From: Balanoglossus misakiensis
Lineage: Eukaryota; Hemichordata
Direction of reading: 5' to 3'
Assembly (NCBI GenBank): GCA_040954595.2
Contig: CM082591.2
Span: forward strand, 7,750,001-7,814,000
Length of the DNA stretch: 64,000 nt
Within the stretch, counting starts at the first letter, position 1. Each line of letters begins with the position of its first letter. Made by a program: the position numbers and the translations under genes. Shown here one piece after another: positions 34,841 to 49,700 of this stretch. The notes below the pieces were generated by a model, which ran no database searches, was not told the origin of the DNA, and saw nothing but the letters and a program-made list of their open reading frames with translations.

Positions 34841-36147
34841 TCACATACAATCTGGACACAAAGTTCAATTGCCATCGCGTCCATTTAGAACATGTCAGCT
34901 ATTGAAATTCAGTTAACTTTGAAAATGTTTCAATGCAACTTCATTAACTAAAACTTTTTCAAATGTTTACAATATTCCTTGGTGACTGAAAATTTGTTAT
35001 CTTCAGCTCAATTTAACCATTTTTTTTTTATTCTGTTAAATTTCCCTCTGCTGTTTGTTGACAAGACAGTTGGTTTAAAGGTTAGATAAGACCAGTTGCA
35101 CGTATACCACTGTCAACTTATCACATCAGTCTGGACTCTGTCAAAGTTTAATTGCCATCGCGTCCATTTGGAACGTGTCAGCAATTGAAATTCAGTTAAC
35201 TTTGAATTGTTTCAATGGAACTTCATTAACTAAAACTTTTTCAAATGTTTACAATATTCCTTGGTGACTGAAAATTTGTTATCTTCAGCTCAATTTAACC
35301 ATTTTTTTTTATTCTGTTAAATTTCCCTCTGCTGTTTGTTGACAAGACAGTTGGTTTAAAGGTTAGATAAGACCAGTTGCACGTATACCACTGTCAACTT
35401 ATCACATCAGTCTGGACTCTGTCAAAGTTTAATTGCCATCGCGTCCATTTAGAACATGTCAGCTATTGAAATTCAGTTAACTTTGAAAATGTTTCAATGC
35501 AACTTCATTAACTAAAACTTTTTCAAATGTTTACAATATTCCTTGGTGACTGAAAATTTGTTATCTTCAGCTCAATTTAACCATTTTTTTTTATTCTGTT
35601 AAATTTCCCTCTGCTGTTTGTTGACAAGACAGTTGGTTTAAAGGTTAGATAAGACCAGTTGCACATATACCACTGTCAACTTATCACATCAGTCTGGACT
35701 CTGTCAAAGTTTAATTGCCATCGCGTCCATTTGGAACGTGTCAGCAATTGAAATTCAGTTAACTTTGAATTGTTTCAATGGAACTTCATCATCTTCTACT
35801 CAATTTAACCATTTATTTTTTTTCTGTAAAATTTCCCTTTGCTGTTTGTTAACAGGACAGTTGGTTTAAAGGTCTGATAAGACCAGTTGCACATATACCA
35901 CTGTTAACTTATCACGTCAGTCTGGACTCTGTCAAAGTTTAATTGCCATCGCGTCCATTTGGAACGTGTCAGCAATTGAAATTCAGTATTTGAAAATGTT
36001 TCAATGCAACTTTATCATCTTCTACTCAATTTAACCATATATTTTTTTCTGTTAAATTTTCCTTTGCTGTTTAATTGTTAACGGGACAGTTGGCTTAATG
36101 AGGTAAAGGTCCGATAAGACCAGTTGCACATATACCACTGTTAACTG
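34841..36147. repeat. ~282-bp tandem repeat (about 4.5 copies, last shortened)
   Basis: GCCATCGCGTCCATTT recurs at 34871, 35154, 35435, 35717 and 35945, giving spacings of ~282 bp and then 228 bp. Each unit has CTGCTGTTTGTTGACAAGAC and ATAAGACCAGTTGCAC. Two alternating variants occur (TTTAGAACATGTCAGCTATT and TTTGGAACGTGTCAGCAATT), which points to duplication of a two-unit block. Confidence 0.93.
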
Positions 36148-37478
36148 ATTAAAATTTAGTCATCCAAATTAAGAGCAAATATGGATAATGTGAACAAGTT
36201 GTAAAATTTATAATTCAGCAAAAAAATTAAGTAGTATAGCAAAATTTACTTCTCACAAACAGTAACGGCCGCTGATCTATTTCAAACAATCAAGACAGTT
36301 TTTGATTGATGGTACTTTGTCAAACAATGAAGCAAAGATGAATGTCTACCATTTGATTTTATCAGTTTAGATATGCCAGGCTTTGCAGGTATTTTGTTTA
36401 TTTTGTGATTTGTTCTGTGTTAATGTCATTCTGTCCCAAGGGACAATATCGTAGTTGATAAGCAAGTGGCCTCTGAGTATTGGAACTGTATATAACCGTA
36501 CATTTCTAAAAAAATGAAATAAATTGTAGCTACCAGAGGCAAACATTAGATATTGGCAAAACAGGATTAAAGTGGCCCATGTCATTGTGATTGAAACATC
36601 TCCAAAAAGTGAATAAATAATGATTTATTTTATCCATTTAAGCACTGTCTCATTCACTCCTAGTGAAGTCACTCAGAACATTCAATTTAATTTCTCACAA
36701 TGATATTATTTTCCATTGCAGATTTTCAAAGGCTATGCAGGAGAGGACTGTAAATGTCTCACTGTCAATTTACTAATCTTGAATTTTATTTTATTCAAGT
36801 ACTCATAGTTCAAGTAGGCTTACTGGTGGGTTCTAGGACAGCCACCCCCTGGACATGTACCCACCAAGCATTTACCTAAGTACTAAATATGTATGACCAT
36901 AACACTGACTCTGCAATCTGCATGATGAACGTCCAGGGGGAAAGCGTCCCGTCCTAATATTTACTGAAGTATTAACCACAATCTTATCTGACACTGTTTC
37001 ATGTTGGTTGTGGGACAGCACAAAATCAAACACAAAATGTCCCTCACATATAAACCAATTTTCCAAGCAAACTAGTCTGCAGTTCTTAACTTGTTGAGTT
37101 TTGATCATTTTCACATTTTCTCAACTCAACTACATGCTTTTGATAGTGACTTAATCATTTCAATAAAATCTGAATGCAAGTCATTCAGGTGACATGCAAC
37201 TTTTATCTACCAGCTCTCCAGCACCAATGCCATCGCAGCTGTGCAGTCACATGATCAAAATAAATAAACAACTCAGCAAATCCACCATCAGAAGAACACA
37301 GGAATAACAGAAAGAAAGTGAATATCTGATATAGTGTGATATTTCAATTTTTTATTTTAACAAACATTTTCGTATTACAAAGTTAACATATGACGTCCAA
37401 TATTTTTGACATTAACAAAATGAAATGATTTACATAAATTCAGATATATGAATGTACACACACATTGCCACTTTGTAG
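36148..37478. other. Noncoding stretch, no gene recognised
   Basis: AT-rich sequence without a recognisable exon, repeat array or RNA gene. Short open frames here show no family motif. Confidence 0.4.
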
Positions 37479-37635
37479 GGACAAAGTCTCTCTTTCTCTG
37501 CCCCTTTTCCATTAATTATCTTTGATACAAGACATCTTCTATGTTAAAGAGACAAAGTCTCTCTCACTGCCCTTTTTCCATTAATTATCTTTGATACAAG
37601 ACATCTTCTATGTTAAAGAGACAAAGTCTCTCTTT
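37479..37635. repeat. ~70-bp tandem copies of the GGACAAAGTCTCTC element end
   Basis: GACAAAGTCTCTCT recurs at 37480, 37551 and 37620 with TTCCATTAATTATCTTTGAT between. The sequence matches the terminal part of the foldback family at 30541-30992, so a transposon end has itself been tandemly duplicated beside the large satellite. Confidence 0.75.
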
Positions 37636-37785
37636 AATTGTCATGGTCAAGACTGTCTGTAAATTGATGATTCTCACATGGAAATAAAAAGACATTAAAA
37701 ACCTGAAATTGTTTTCTATGTTTTAATTTGGTTTGTATGTAATGAATTTGATTGTCCTTGTCATCATATCCGTGCTGCAGTTTCC

Positions 37786-40700
37786 TTATTTGCATATTCC
37801 GTTGTGATGCGTAGAACACATAGGCCTGAGCGCATAAGAAAGTTTTCCGGTAGACTCTGTAGATCGACGTTTTGTTCTAAAATATCCATGGATGCTTCCA
37901 AACACCGTCTCCTTATTTGCATATTCCGTTGTAATCGTAGAACACATAGGCCTGAGCGCATAAGAAAGTTTTCCGGTAGACTCTGTAGATCGACGTTTTG
38001 TTCTAAAATATCCATGGATGCTTCCAAACACCGTCTCCTTATTTGCATATTCAGTTGTGATGCGTAGAACACATAGGCCTGGGCGCATAAGAAAGTTTTC
38101 CGGTAGACTCTGTAGATCGACGTTTTGTTCTAAAATATCCATGGATTCTTCCAAACACCGTCTCCTTATTTGCATATTCAGTTGTGATGCGTAGAACACA
38201 TAGGCCTGAGCGCATAAGAAAGTTTTCCGGTAGACTCTGTAGATCGACGTTTTGTTCTAAAATATCCATGGATGATTCCAAACACCGTCTCCTTATTTGC
38301 ATATCCCGTTGTGATGCGTAGAACACATAGGCCTGGGCGCATAAGAAAGTTTTCCGGTAGACTCTGTAGATCGACGTTTTGTTCTAAAATATCCATGGAT
38401 TCTTCCAAACACCGTCTCCTTATTTGCATATTCAGTTGTGATGCGTAGAACACATAGGCCTGGGCGCATAAGAAAGTTTTCCGGTAGACTCTGTAGATCG
38501 ACGTTTTGTTCTAAAATATCCATGGATTCTTCCAAACACCGTCTCCTTATTTGCATATTCAGTTGTGATGCGTAGAACACATAGGCCTGAGCGCATAAGA
38601 AAGTTTTCCGGTAGACTCTGTAGATCGACGTTTTGTTCTAAAATATCCATGGATGCTTCCAAACACCGTCTCCTTATTTGCATATCCCGTTGTGATGCGT
38701 AGAACACATAGGCCTGGGCGCATAAGAAAGTTTTCCGGTAGACTCTGTAGATCGACGTTTTGTTTTAAAATATCCATGGATGCTTCCAAACACCGTCTCC
38801 TTATTTGCATATCCCGTTGTGATGCGTAGAACACATAGGCCTGGGCGCATAAGAAAGTTTTCCGGTAGACTCTGTAGATCGACGTTTTGTTTTAAAATAT
38901 CCATGGATGCTTCCAAACACCGTCTCCTTATTTGCATATCCCGTTGTGGTGCGTAGAACACATAGGCCTGGGCGCATAAGAAAGTTTTCCGGTAGACTCT
39001 GTAGATCGACGTTTTGTTTTAAAATATCCATGGATGCTTCCAAACACCGTCTCCTTATTTGCATATCCCGTTGTGATGCGTAGAACACATAGGCCTGGGC
39101 GCATAAGAAAGTTTTCCGGTAGACTCTGTAGATCGACGTTTTGTTTTAAAATATCCATGGATGCTTCCAAACACCGTCTCCTTATTTGCATATCCCGTTG
39201 TGATGCGTAGAACACATAGGCCTGGGCGCATAAGAAAGTTTTCCGGTAGACTCTGTAGATCGACGTTTTGTTCTAAAATATCCATGGATGCTTCCAAACA
39301 CCGTCTCCTTATTTGCATATTCAGTTGTGATGCGTAGAACACATAGGCCTGGGCGCATAAGAAAGTTTTCCGGTAGACTCTGTAGATCGACGTTTTGTTC
39401 TAAAATATCCATGGATGCTTCCAAACACCGTCTCCTTATTTGCATATTCAGTTGTGATGCGTAGAACACATAGGCCTAGGCGCATAAGAAAGTTTTCCGG
39501 TAGACTCTGTAGATCGACGTTTTGTTCTAAAATATCCATGGATGCTTCCAAACACCGTCTCCTTATTTGCATATTCAGTTGTGATGCGTAGAACACATAG
39601 GCCTGAGCGAAAAAGAAAGTTTTCCGGTAGACTCTGTAGATCGACGTTTTGTTTTAAAATATCCATGGATGCTTCCAAACACCGTCTCCTTATTTGCATA
39701 TTCAGTTGTGATGCGTAGAACACATAGGCCTGGGCGCATAAGAAAGTTTTCCGGTAGACTCTGTAGATCGACGTTTTGTTCTAAAATATCCATGGATGCT
39801 TCCAAACACCGTCTCCTTATTTGCATATTCAGTTGTGATGCGTAGAACACATAGGCCTGGGCGCATAAGAAAGTTTTCCGGTAGACTCTGTAGAACGACG
39901 TTTTGTTCTAAAATATCCATGGATGCTCCAAACACCGTCTCCTTATTTGCATATTCCGTTGTGATGCGTAGAACACAGGCCTGAGCGCATAAGAAAGTTT
40001 TCCAGTAGACTCTGCAGATCGACGTTTTGTTCTAAAATATCCATGGATGCTTCCAAACATCGTCTCGTCATTTGCATATTCCGTTGTGATGCGTAGAACA
40101 CATAGGCCTGGGCAAAAAAGAAAGTTTTCCGGTAGATTCTGTGGATCGACGTTTTGTTCTAAAATATCCATGGATGCTTCCAAACACTGCTCCGTATTTG
40201 CATATTCCGTTGTGATGCGTAGAACACAGGCCTGAGCGCATAAGAAAGTTTTCCAGTAGACTCTGCAGATCGACGTTTTGTTCTAAAATATCCATGGATT
40301 CTTCCAATCACCGTCTCGTCATTTGCATATTCCGTTGTGATGCGTAGAACACATAGGCCTGGGCGCATAAGAAAGTTTTCCGGTAGACTCTGTAGATCGA
40401 CGTTTTGTTCTAAAATATCCATGGATGCTCCAAACATCGTCTCCTTATTTGCATATTCCGTTGTGATGCGTAGAACACAGGCCTGAGCGCATAAGAAAGT
40501 TTTCCAGTAGACTCTGCAGATCGACGTTTTGTTCTAAAATATCCATGGATGCTTCCAAACACCGTCTCGTCATTTGCATATTCCGTTGTGATGCCTGGAA
40601 CACATCGGCCTGAGCGAAAAAGAAAGTTTTCAGGTAGACTCTGTAGATCGACGTTTTGTTCTAAAATATCCATGGATTCTTCCAAACACCGTCTCGTTAT

Positions 40701-43700
40701 TTGCATATTCCGTTGTGATGCGAGAACACATAGGCCTGAGCGAAAAAGAAAGTTTTCCGGTAGACTCTGTAGATCGACGTTTTGTTTTAAAATATCCATG
40801 GATGCTTCCAAGCACCGTCTCCTTATTTGCATATTCCGTTGTGATGCGTAGAACACATCGGCCTGAGCGAAAAAGAAAGTTTTCTGGTAGACTCTGTAGA
40901 TCGACGTTTTGTTCTAAAATATCCATGGATGCTTCCAAACACCGTCTCCTTATTTGCATATCCCGTTGTGATGCGTAGAACACATAGGCCTGGGCGCATA
41001 AGAAAGTTTTCCGGTAGACTCTGTAGATCGACGTTTTGTTTTAAAATATCCATGGATGCTTCCAAACACCGTCTCCTTATTTGCATATTCAGTTGTGATG
41101 CGTAGAACACATAGGCCTGGGCGCATAAGAAAGTTTTCCGGTAGACTCTGTAGATCGACGTTTTGTTCTAAAATATCCATGGATGCTTCCAAACACCGTC
41201 TCCTTATTTGCATATTCAGTTGTGATGCGTAGAACACATAGGCCTAGGCGCATAAGAAAGTTTTCCGGTAGACTCTGTAGATCGACGTTTTGTTCTAAAA
41301 TATCCATGGATGCTTCCAAACACCGTCTCCTTATTTGCATATTCAGTTGTGATGCGTAGAACACATAGGCCTGGGCGCATAAGAAAGTTTTCCGGTAGAC
41401 TCTGTAGATCGACGTTTTGTTCTAAAATATCCATGGATGCTTCCAAACACCGTCTCCTTATTTGCATATTCAGTTGTGATGCGTAGAACACATAGGCCTG
41501 AGCGAAAAAGAAAGTTTTCCGGTAGACTCTGTAGATCGACGTTTTGTTCTAAAATATCCATGGATGCTTCCAAACACCGTCTCCTTATTTGCATATCCCG
41601 TTGTGATGCGTAGAACACATAGGCCTGGGCGCATAAGAAAGTTTTCCGGTAGACTCTGTAGATCGACGTTTTGTTCTAAAATATCCATGGATGCTTCCAA
41701 ACACCGTCTCCTTATTTGCATATTCAGTTGTGATGCGTAGAACACATAGGCCTAGGCGCATAAGAAAGTTTTCCGGTAGACTCTGTAGATCGACGTTTTG
41801 TTCTAAAATATCCATGGATGCTTCCAAACACCATCTCCTTATTTGCATATTCAGTTGTGATGCGTAGAACACATAGGCCTGAGCGAAAAAGAAAGTTTTC
41901 CGGTAGACTCTGTAGATCGACGTTTTGTTTTAAAATATCCATGGATGCTTCCAAACACCGTCTCCTTATTTGCATATTCAGTTGTGATGCGTAGAACACA
42001 TAGGCCTGGGCGCATAAGAAAGTTTTCCGGTAGACTCTGTAGATCGACGTTTTGTTCTAAAAAATCCATGGATGCTTCCAAACACCGTCTCCTTATTTGC
42101 ATATTCAGTTGTGATGCGTAGAACACATAGGCCTGGGCGCATAAGAAAGTTTTCCGGTAGACTCTGTAGATCGACGTTTTGTTCTAAAATATCCATGGAT
42201 GCTCCAAACACCGTCTCCTTATTTGCATATTCCGTTGTGATGCGTAGAACACAGGCCTGAGCGCATAAGAAAGTTTTCCAGTAGACTCTGCAGATCGACG
42301 TTTTGTTCTAAAATATCCATGGATGCTTCCAAACACCGTCTCGTCATTTGCATATTCCGTTGTGATGCGTAGAACACATAGGCCTGGGCAAAAAAGAAAG
42401 TTTTCCGGTAGATTCTGTGGATCGACGTTTTGTTCTAAAATATCCATGGATGCTTCCAAACACTGCTCCGTATTTGCATATTCCGTTGTGATGCGTAGAA
42501 CACAGGCCTGAGCGCATAAGAAAGTTTTCCAGTAGACTCTGCAGATCGACGTTTTGTTCTAAAATATCCATGGATTCTTCCAATCACCGTCTCGTCATTT
42601 GCATATTCCGTTGTGATGCGTAGAACACATAGGCCTGGGCGCATAAGAAAGTTTTCCGGTAGACTCTGTAGATCGACGTTTTGTTCTAAAATATCCATGG
42701 ATGCTCCAAACACCGTCTCCTTATTTGCATATTCCGTTGTGATGCGTAGAACACAGGCCTGAGCGCATAAGAAAGTTTTCCAGTAGACTCTGCAGATCGA
42801 CGTTTTGTTCTAAAATATCCATGGATGCTTCCAAACACCGTCTCGTCATTTGCATATTCCGTTGTGATGCGTAGAACACATCGGCCTGAGCGAAAAAGAA
42901 AGTTTTCAGGTAGACTCTGTAGATCGACGTTTTGTTCTAAAATATCCATGGATTCTTCCAAACACCGTCTCGTTATTTGCATATTCCGTTGTGATGCGAG
43001 AACACATAGGCCTGAGCGAAAAAGAAAGTTTTCCGGTAGACTCTGTAGATCGACGTTTTGTTTTAAAATATCCATGGATGCTTCCAAGCACCGTCTCCTT
43101 ATTTGCATATTCCGTTGTGATGCGTAGAACACATCGGCCTGAGCGAAAAAGAAAGTTTTCTGGTAGACTCTGTAGATCGACGTTTTGTTCTAAAATATCC
43201 ATGGATGCTTCCAAACACCGTCTCCTTATTTGCATATCCCGTTGTGATGCGTAGAACACATAGGCCTGGGCGCATAAGAAAGTTTTCCGGTAGACTCTGT
43301 AGATCGACGTTTTGTTTTAAAATATCCATGGATGCTTCCAAACACCGTCTCCTTATTTGCATATTCAGTTGTGATGCGTAGAACACATAGGCCTGGGCGC
43401 ATAAGAAAGTTTTCCGGTAGACTCTGTAGATCGACGTTTTGTTCTAAAATATCCATGGATGCTTCCAAACACCGTCTCCTTATTTGCATATTCAGTTGTG
43501 ATGCGTAGAACACATAGGCCTGGGCGCATAAGAAAGTTTTCCGGTAGACTCTGTAGATCGACGTTTTGTTCTAAAATATCCATGGATGCTTCCAAACACC
43601 GTCTCCTTATTTGCATATTCAGTTGTGATGCGTAGAACACATAGGCCTGGGCGCATAAGAAAGTTTTCCGGTAGACTCTGTAGATCGACGTTTTGTTCTA

Positions 43701-46700
43701 AAATATCCATGGATGCTTCCAAACACCGTCTCCTTATTTGCATATTCAGTTGTGATGCGTAGAACACATAGGCCTGAGCGAAAAAGAAAGTTTTCCGGTA
43801 GACTCTGTAGATCGACGTTTTGTTTTAAAATATCCATGGATGCTTCCAAACACCGTCTCCTTATTTGCATATTCAGTTGTGATGCGTAGAACACATAGGC
43901 CTGGGCGCATAAGAAAGTTTTCCGGTAGACTCTGTAGATCGACGTTTTGTTCTAAAATATCCATGGATGCTTCCAAACACCGTCTCCTTATTTGCATATT
44001 CAGTTGTGATGCGTAGAACACATAGGCCTGGGCGCATAAGAAAGTTTTCCGGTAGACTCTGTAGATCGACGTTTTGTTTTAAAATATCCATGGATGCTTC
44101 CAAACACCGTCTCCTTATTTGCATATTCAGTTGTGATGCGTAGAACACATAGGCCTGGGCGCATAAGAAAGTTTTCCGGTAGACTCTGTAGATCGACGTT
44201 TTGTTCTAAAATATCCATGGATGCTTCCAAACACCGTCTCCTTATTTGCATATTCAGTTGTGATGCGTAGAACACATAGGCCTGGGCGCATAAGAAAGTT
44301 TTCCGGTAGACTCTGTAGATCGACGTTTTGTTCTAAAATATCCATGGATGCTCCAAACACCGTCTCCTTATTTGCATATTCCGTTGTGATGCGTAGAACA
44401 CAGGCCTGAGCGCATAAGAAAGTTTTCCAGTAGACTCTGTAGATCGACGTTTTGTTCTAAAATATCCATGGATGCTCCAAACACCGTCTCCTTATTTGCA
44501 TATTCCGTTGTGATGCGTAGAACACAGGCCTGGGCGCATAAGAAAGTTTTCCGGTAGACTCTGTAGATCGACGTTTTGTTCTAAAATATCCATGGATGCT
44601 CCAAACACCGTCTCCTTATTTGCATATTCCGTTGTGATGCGTAGAACACAGGCCTGAGCGAAAAAGAAAGTTTTCCGGTAGACTCTGTAGATCGACGTTT
44701 TGTTCTAAAATATCCATGGATGCTCCAAACACCGTCTCCTTATTTGCATATTCCGTTGTGATGCGTAGAACACAGGCCTGAGCGCATAAGAAAGTTTTCC
44801 AGTAGACTCTGCAGATCGACGTTTTGTTCTAAAATATCCATGGATGCTTCCAAACACCGTCTCGTCATTTGCATATTCCGTTGTGATGCGTAGAACACAT
44901 AGGCCTGGGCAAAAAAAAAGTTTTCCGGAAGATTCTGTGGATCGACGTTTTGTTCTAAAATATCCATGGATGCTTCCAAACACCGTCTCCGTATTTGCAT
45001 ATTCCGTTGTGATGCGTAGAACACAGGCCTGAGCGCATAAGAAAGTTTTCCAGTAGACTCTGCAGATCGACGTTTTGTTCTAAAATATCCATGGATTCAT
45101 CCAATCACCGTCTCGTCATTTGCATATTCCGTTGTGATGCGTAGAACACATAGGCCTGGGCGCATAAGAAAGTTTTCCGGTAGACTCTGTAGATCGACGT
45201 TTTGTTCTAAAATATCCATGGATGCTCCAAACACCGTCTCCTTATTTGCATATTCCGTTGTGATGCGTAGAACACATCGGCCTGAGCGAAAAAGAAAGTT
45301 TTCTGGTAGACTCTGTAGATCGACGTTTTGTTCTAAAATATCCATGGATGCTTCCAAACACCGTCTCCTTATTTGCATATCCCGTTGTGATGCGTAGAAC
45401 ACATAGGCCTGGGCGCATAAGAAAGTTTTCCGGTAGACTCTGTAGATCGACGTTTTGTTTTAAAATATCCATGGATGCTTCCAAACACCGTCTCCTTATT
45501 TGCATATTCAGTTGTGATGCGTAGAACACATAGGCCTGGGCGCATAAGAAAGTTTTCCGGTAGACTCTGTAGATCGACGTTTTGTTCTAAAATATCCATG
45601 GATGCTTCCAAACACCGTCTCCTTATTTGCATATTCAGTTGTGATGCGTAGAACACATAGGCCTAGGCGCATAAGAAAGTTTTCCGGTAGACTCTGTAGA
45701 TCGACGTTTTGTTCTAAAATATCCATGGATGCTTCCAAACACCGTCTCCTTATTTGCATATTCAGTTGTGATGCGTAGAACACATAGGCCTGGGCGCATA
45801 AGAAAGTTTTCCGGTAGACTCTGTAGATCGACGTTTTGTTCTAAAATATCCATGGATGCTTCCAAACACCGTCTCCTTATTTGCATATTCAGTTGTGATG
45901 CGTAGAACACATAGGCCTGGGCGCATAAGAAAGTTTTCCGGTAGACTCTGTAGATCGACGTTTTGTTTTAAAATATCCATGGATGCTTCCAAACACCGTC
46001 TCCTTATTTGCATATTCAGTTGTGATGCGTAGAACACATAGGCCTGGGCGCATAAGAAAGTTTTCCGGTAGACTCTGTAGATCGACGTTTTGTTCTAAAA
46101 TATCCATGGATGCTTCCAAACACCGTCTCCTTATTTGCATATTCAGTTGTGATGCGTAGAACACATAGGCCTGGGCGCATAAGAAAGTTTTCCGGTAGAC
46201 TCTGTAGATCGACGTTTTGTTCTAAAATATCCATGGATGCTCCAAACACCGTCTCCTTATTTGCATATTCCGTTGTGATGCGTAGAACACAGGCCTGAGC
46301 GCATAAGAAAGTTTTCCAGTAGACTCTGCAGATCGACGTTTTGTTCTAAAATATCCATGGATTCTTCCAATCACCGTCTCGTCATTTGCATATTCCGTTG
46401 TGATGCGTAGAACACATAGGCCTGGGCGCATAAGAAAGTTTTCCGGTAGACTCTGTAGATCGATGTTTTGTTCTAAAATATCCATGGATGCTCCAAACAC
46501 CGTCTCCTTATTTGCATATTCCGTTGTGATGCGTAGAACACATAGGCCTGAGCGCATAAGAAAGTTTTCCAGTAGACTCTGTAGATCGACGTTTTGTTTT
46601 AAAATATCCATGGATGCTTCCAAGCACCGTCTCCTTATTTGCATATTCCGTTGTGATGCGTAGAACACATAGGCCTGAGCGAAAAAGAAAGTTTTCGGGT

Positions 46701-49700
46701 AGACTCTGTAGATCGACGTTTTGTTCTAAAATATCCATGGATGCTTCCAATCACCGTCTCGTCATTTGCATATTCCGTTGTGATGCGTAGAACACATCGG
46801 CCTGAGCGCATAAGAAAGTTTTCCGGTAGACTCTGCAGATCGACGTGTTGTTCTAAAATATCCATGGATGCTTCCAAACACCGTCTCGCTATTTGCATAT
46901 TCCGTTGTGATGCGTAGAACACATAGGCCTGAGCGATAAAGAAAGTTTTCCGGTAGACTCTGTAGATCGACGTTTTGTTCTAACATATCTATGGATGCTT
47001 CCAATCACCGTCTCGTTATTTGCATATTCCGTTGTGATGCGTAGAACACATAGGCCTGAGCGAAGAAGAAAGTTTTCTGGTAGACTCTGTAGATCGACGT
47101 TTTGTTCTAAAATATCCATGGATGCTTCCAAACACCGACTCATCATTTGCATATTCCGTTGTGATGCGTAGAACACATAGGCCTGAGCGAAAAAGAAAGT
47201 TTTCCGGTAGACTCTGTAGATCGATGTTTTGTTCTAAAATATCCATGGATGCTTCCAAACACCGTCTTGTCATTTGCATATTCCGTTGTGATGCGTAGAA
47301 CACATAGGCCTGGGCGCATAAAAAAGTTTTCCGGTAGACTCTGTAGATCGACGTTTTGTTCTAAAATATCCATGGATGCTCCAAACACAGTCTCGTCATT
47401 TGCATATTCCGTTGTGATACGTAGAACACATAGGCCTGAGCGAAAAAGAAAGTTTTCCGGTAGACTCTGTAGATCGACGTTTTGTTCTAAAATATCCATG
47501 GATGGTTGCACAGTCTCGTCATTTGCATATTCCGTTGTGATACGTAGAACACATAGGCCTGAGCGAAAAAGAAAGTTTTCCGGTAGACTCTGTAGATCGA
47601 CGTTTTGTTCTAACATATCCATGGATGCTTCCAATCACCGTCTCGTTATTTGCATATTCCGTTGTGATGCGTAGAACACATAGGCCTGAGCGAAAAAGAA
47701 AGTTTTCCGGTAGACTCTGTAGATCGACGTTTTGTTCTAAAATATCCATGGATGCTTCCAAGCACCGTCTCCGTATTTGCATATTCCGTTGTGATGCGTA
47801 GAACACATAGGCCTGGGCGCATAAGAAAGTTTTCCGGTAGACTCTGTAGATCGACGTTTTGTTTTAATATATCCATGGATGCTTCCGAACACCGTCTCGC
47901 TATTTGCATATTCTGTTGTGATGCGTAGAACACATAGGCCTGAGCGAAAAAGAAAGTTTTCCTGTAGACTCTGTAGATCGACGTTTTGTTCTAAAATATC
48001 CATGGATGCTTCCAAGCACCGTTTCCTTATTTGCATATTCCGTTGTGATGCGTAGAACACATAGGCCTGAGCGAAAAAGAAAGTTTTCCGGTAGACTCTG
48101 TAGATCGACGTTTTGTTCTAAAATATCCATGGATGCTTCCAAGCACCGTCTCCGTATTTGCATATTCCGTTGTGATGCGTAGAACACATAGGCCTGGGCG
48201 CATAAGAAAGTTTTCCGGTAGACTCTGTAGATCGACGTTTTGTTTTAAAATATCCATGGATGCTTCCAAGCACCGTCTCCTTATTTGCATATTCCGTTGT
48301 GATGCGTAGAACACATAGGCCTGAGCGAAAAAGAAAGTTTTCGGGTAGACTCTGTAGATCGACGTTTTGTTCTAAAATATCCATGGATGCTTCCAATCAC
48401 CGTCTCGTCATTTGCATATTCCGTTGTGATGCGTAGAACACATCGGCCTGAGCGCATAAGAAAGTTTTCCGGTAGACTCTGCAGATCGACGTGTTGTTCT
48501 AAAATATCCATGGATGCTTCCAAACACCGTCTCGCTATTTGCATATTCCGTTGTGATGCGTAGAACACATAGGCCTGAGCGATAAAGAAAGTTTTCCGGT
48601 AGACTCTGTAGATCGACGTTTTGTTCTAACATATCCATGGATGCTTCCAATCACCGTCTCGTTATTTGCATATTCCGTTGTGATGCGTAGAACACATAGG
48701 CCTGAGCGAAGAAGAAAGTTTTCTGGTAGACTCTGTAGATCGACGTTTTGTTCTAAAATATCCATGGATGCTTCCAAACACCGTCTCATCATTTGCATAT
48801 TCCGTTGTGATGCGTAGAACACATAGGCCTGAGCGAAAAACAAAGTTTTCCGGTAGACTCTGTAGATCGATGTTTTGTTCTAAAATATCCATGGATGCTT
48901 CCAAACACCGTCTTGTCATTTGCATATTCCGTTGTGATGCGTAGAACACATAGGCCTGGGCGCATAAGAAAGTTTTCCGGTAGACTCTGTAGATTGACGT
49001 TTTGTTCTAAAATATCCATGGATGCTCCAAACACAGTCTCGTCATTTGCATATTCCGTTGTGATACGTAGAACACATAGGCCTGAGCGAAAAAGAAAGTT
49101 TTCCGGTTGACTCTGTAGATCGACGTTTTGTTCTAAAATATCCATGGATGGTTCCAAACACAGTCTCGTCATTTGCATATTCCGTTGTGATACGTAGAAC
49201 ACATAGGCCTGAGCGAAAAAGAAAGTTTTCCGGTAGACTCTGTAGATCGACGTTTTGTTCTAACATATCCATGGATGCTTCCAATCACCGTCTCGTTATT
49301 TGCATATTCCGTTGTGATGCGTAGAACACATAGGCCTGAGCGAAAAAGAAAGTTTTCCGGTAGACTCTGTAGATCGACGTTTTGTTCTAAAATATCCATG
49401 GATGCTTCCAAGCACCGTCTCCGTATTTGCATATTCCGTTGTGATGCGTAGAACACATAGGCCTGGGCGCATAAGAAAGTTTTCCGGTAGACTCTGTAGA
49501 TCGACGTTTTGTTTTAATATATCCATGGATGCTTCCAAACACCGTCTCGCTATTTGCATATTCTGTTGTGATGCGTAGAACACATAGGCCTGAGCGAAAA
49601 AGAAAGTTTTCCGGTAGACTCTGTAGATCGACGTTTTGTTCTAACATATCCATGGATGCTTCCAATCACCGTCTCCTTATTTGCATATTCCGTTGTGATG

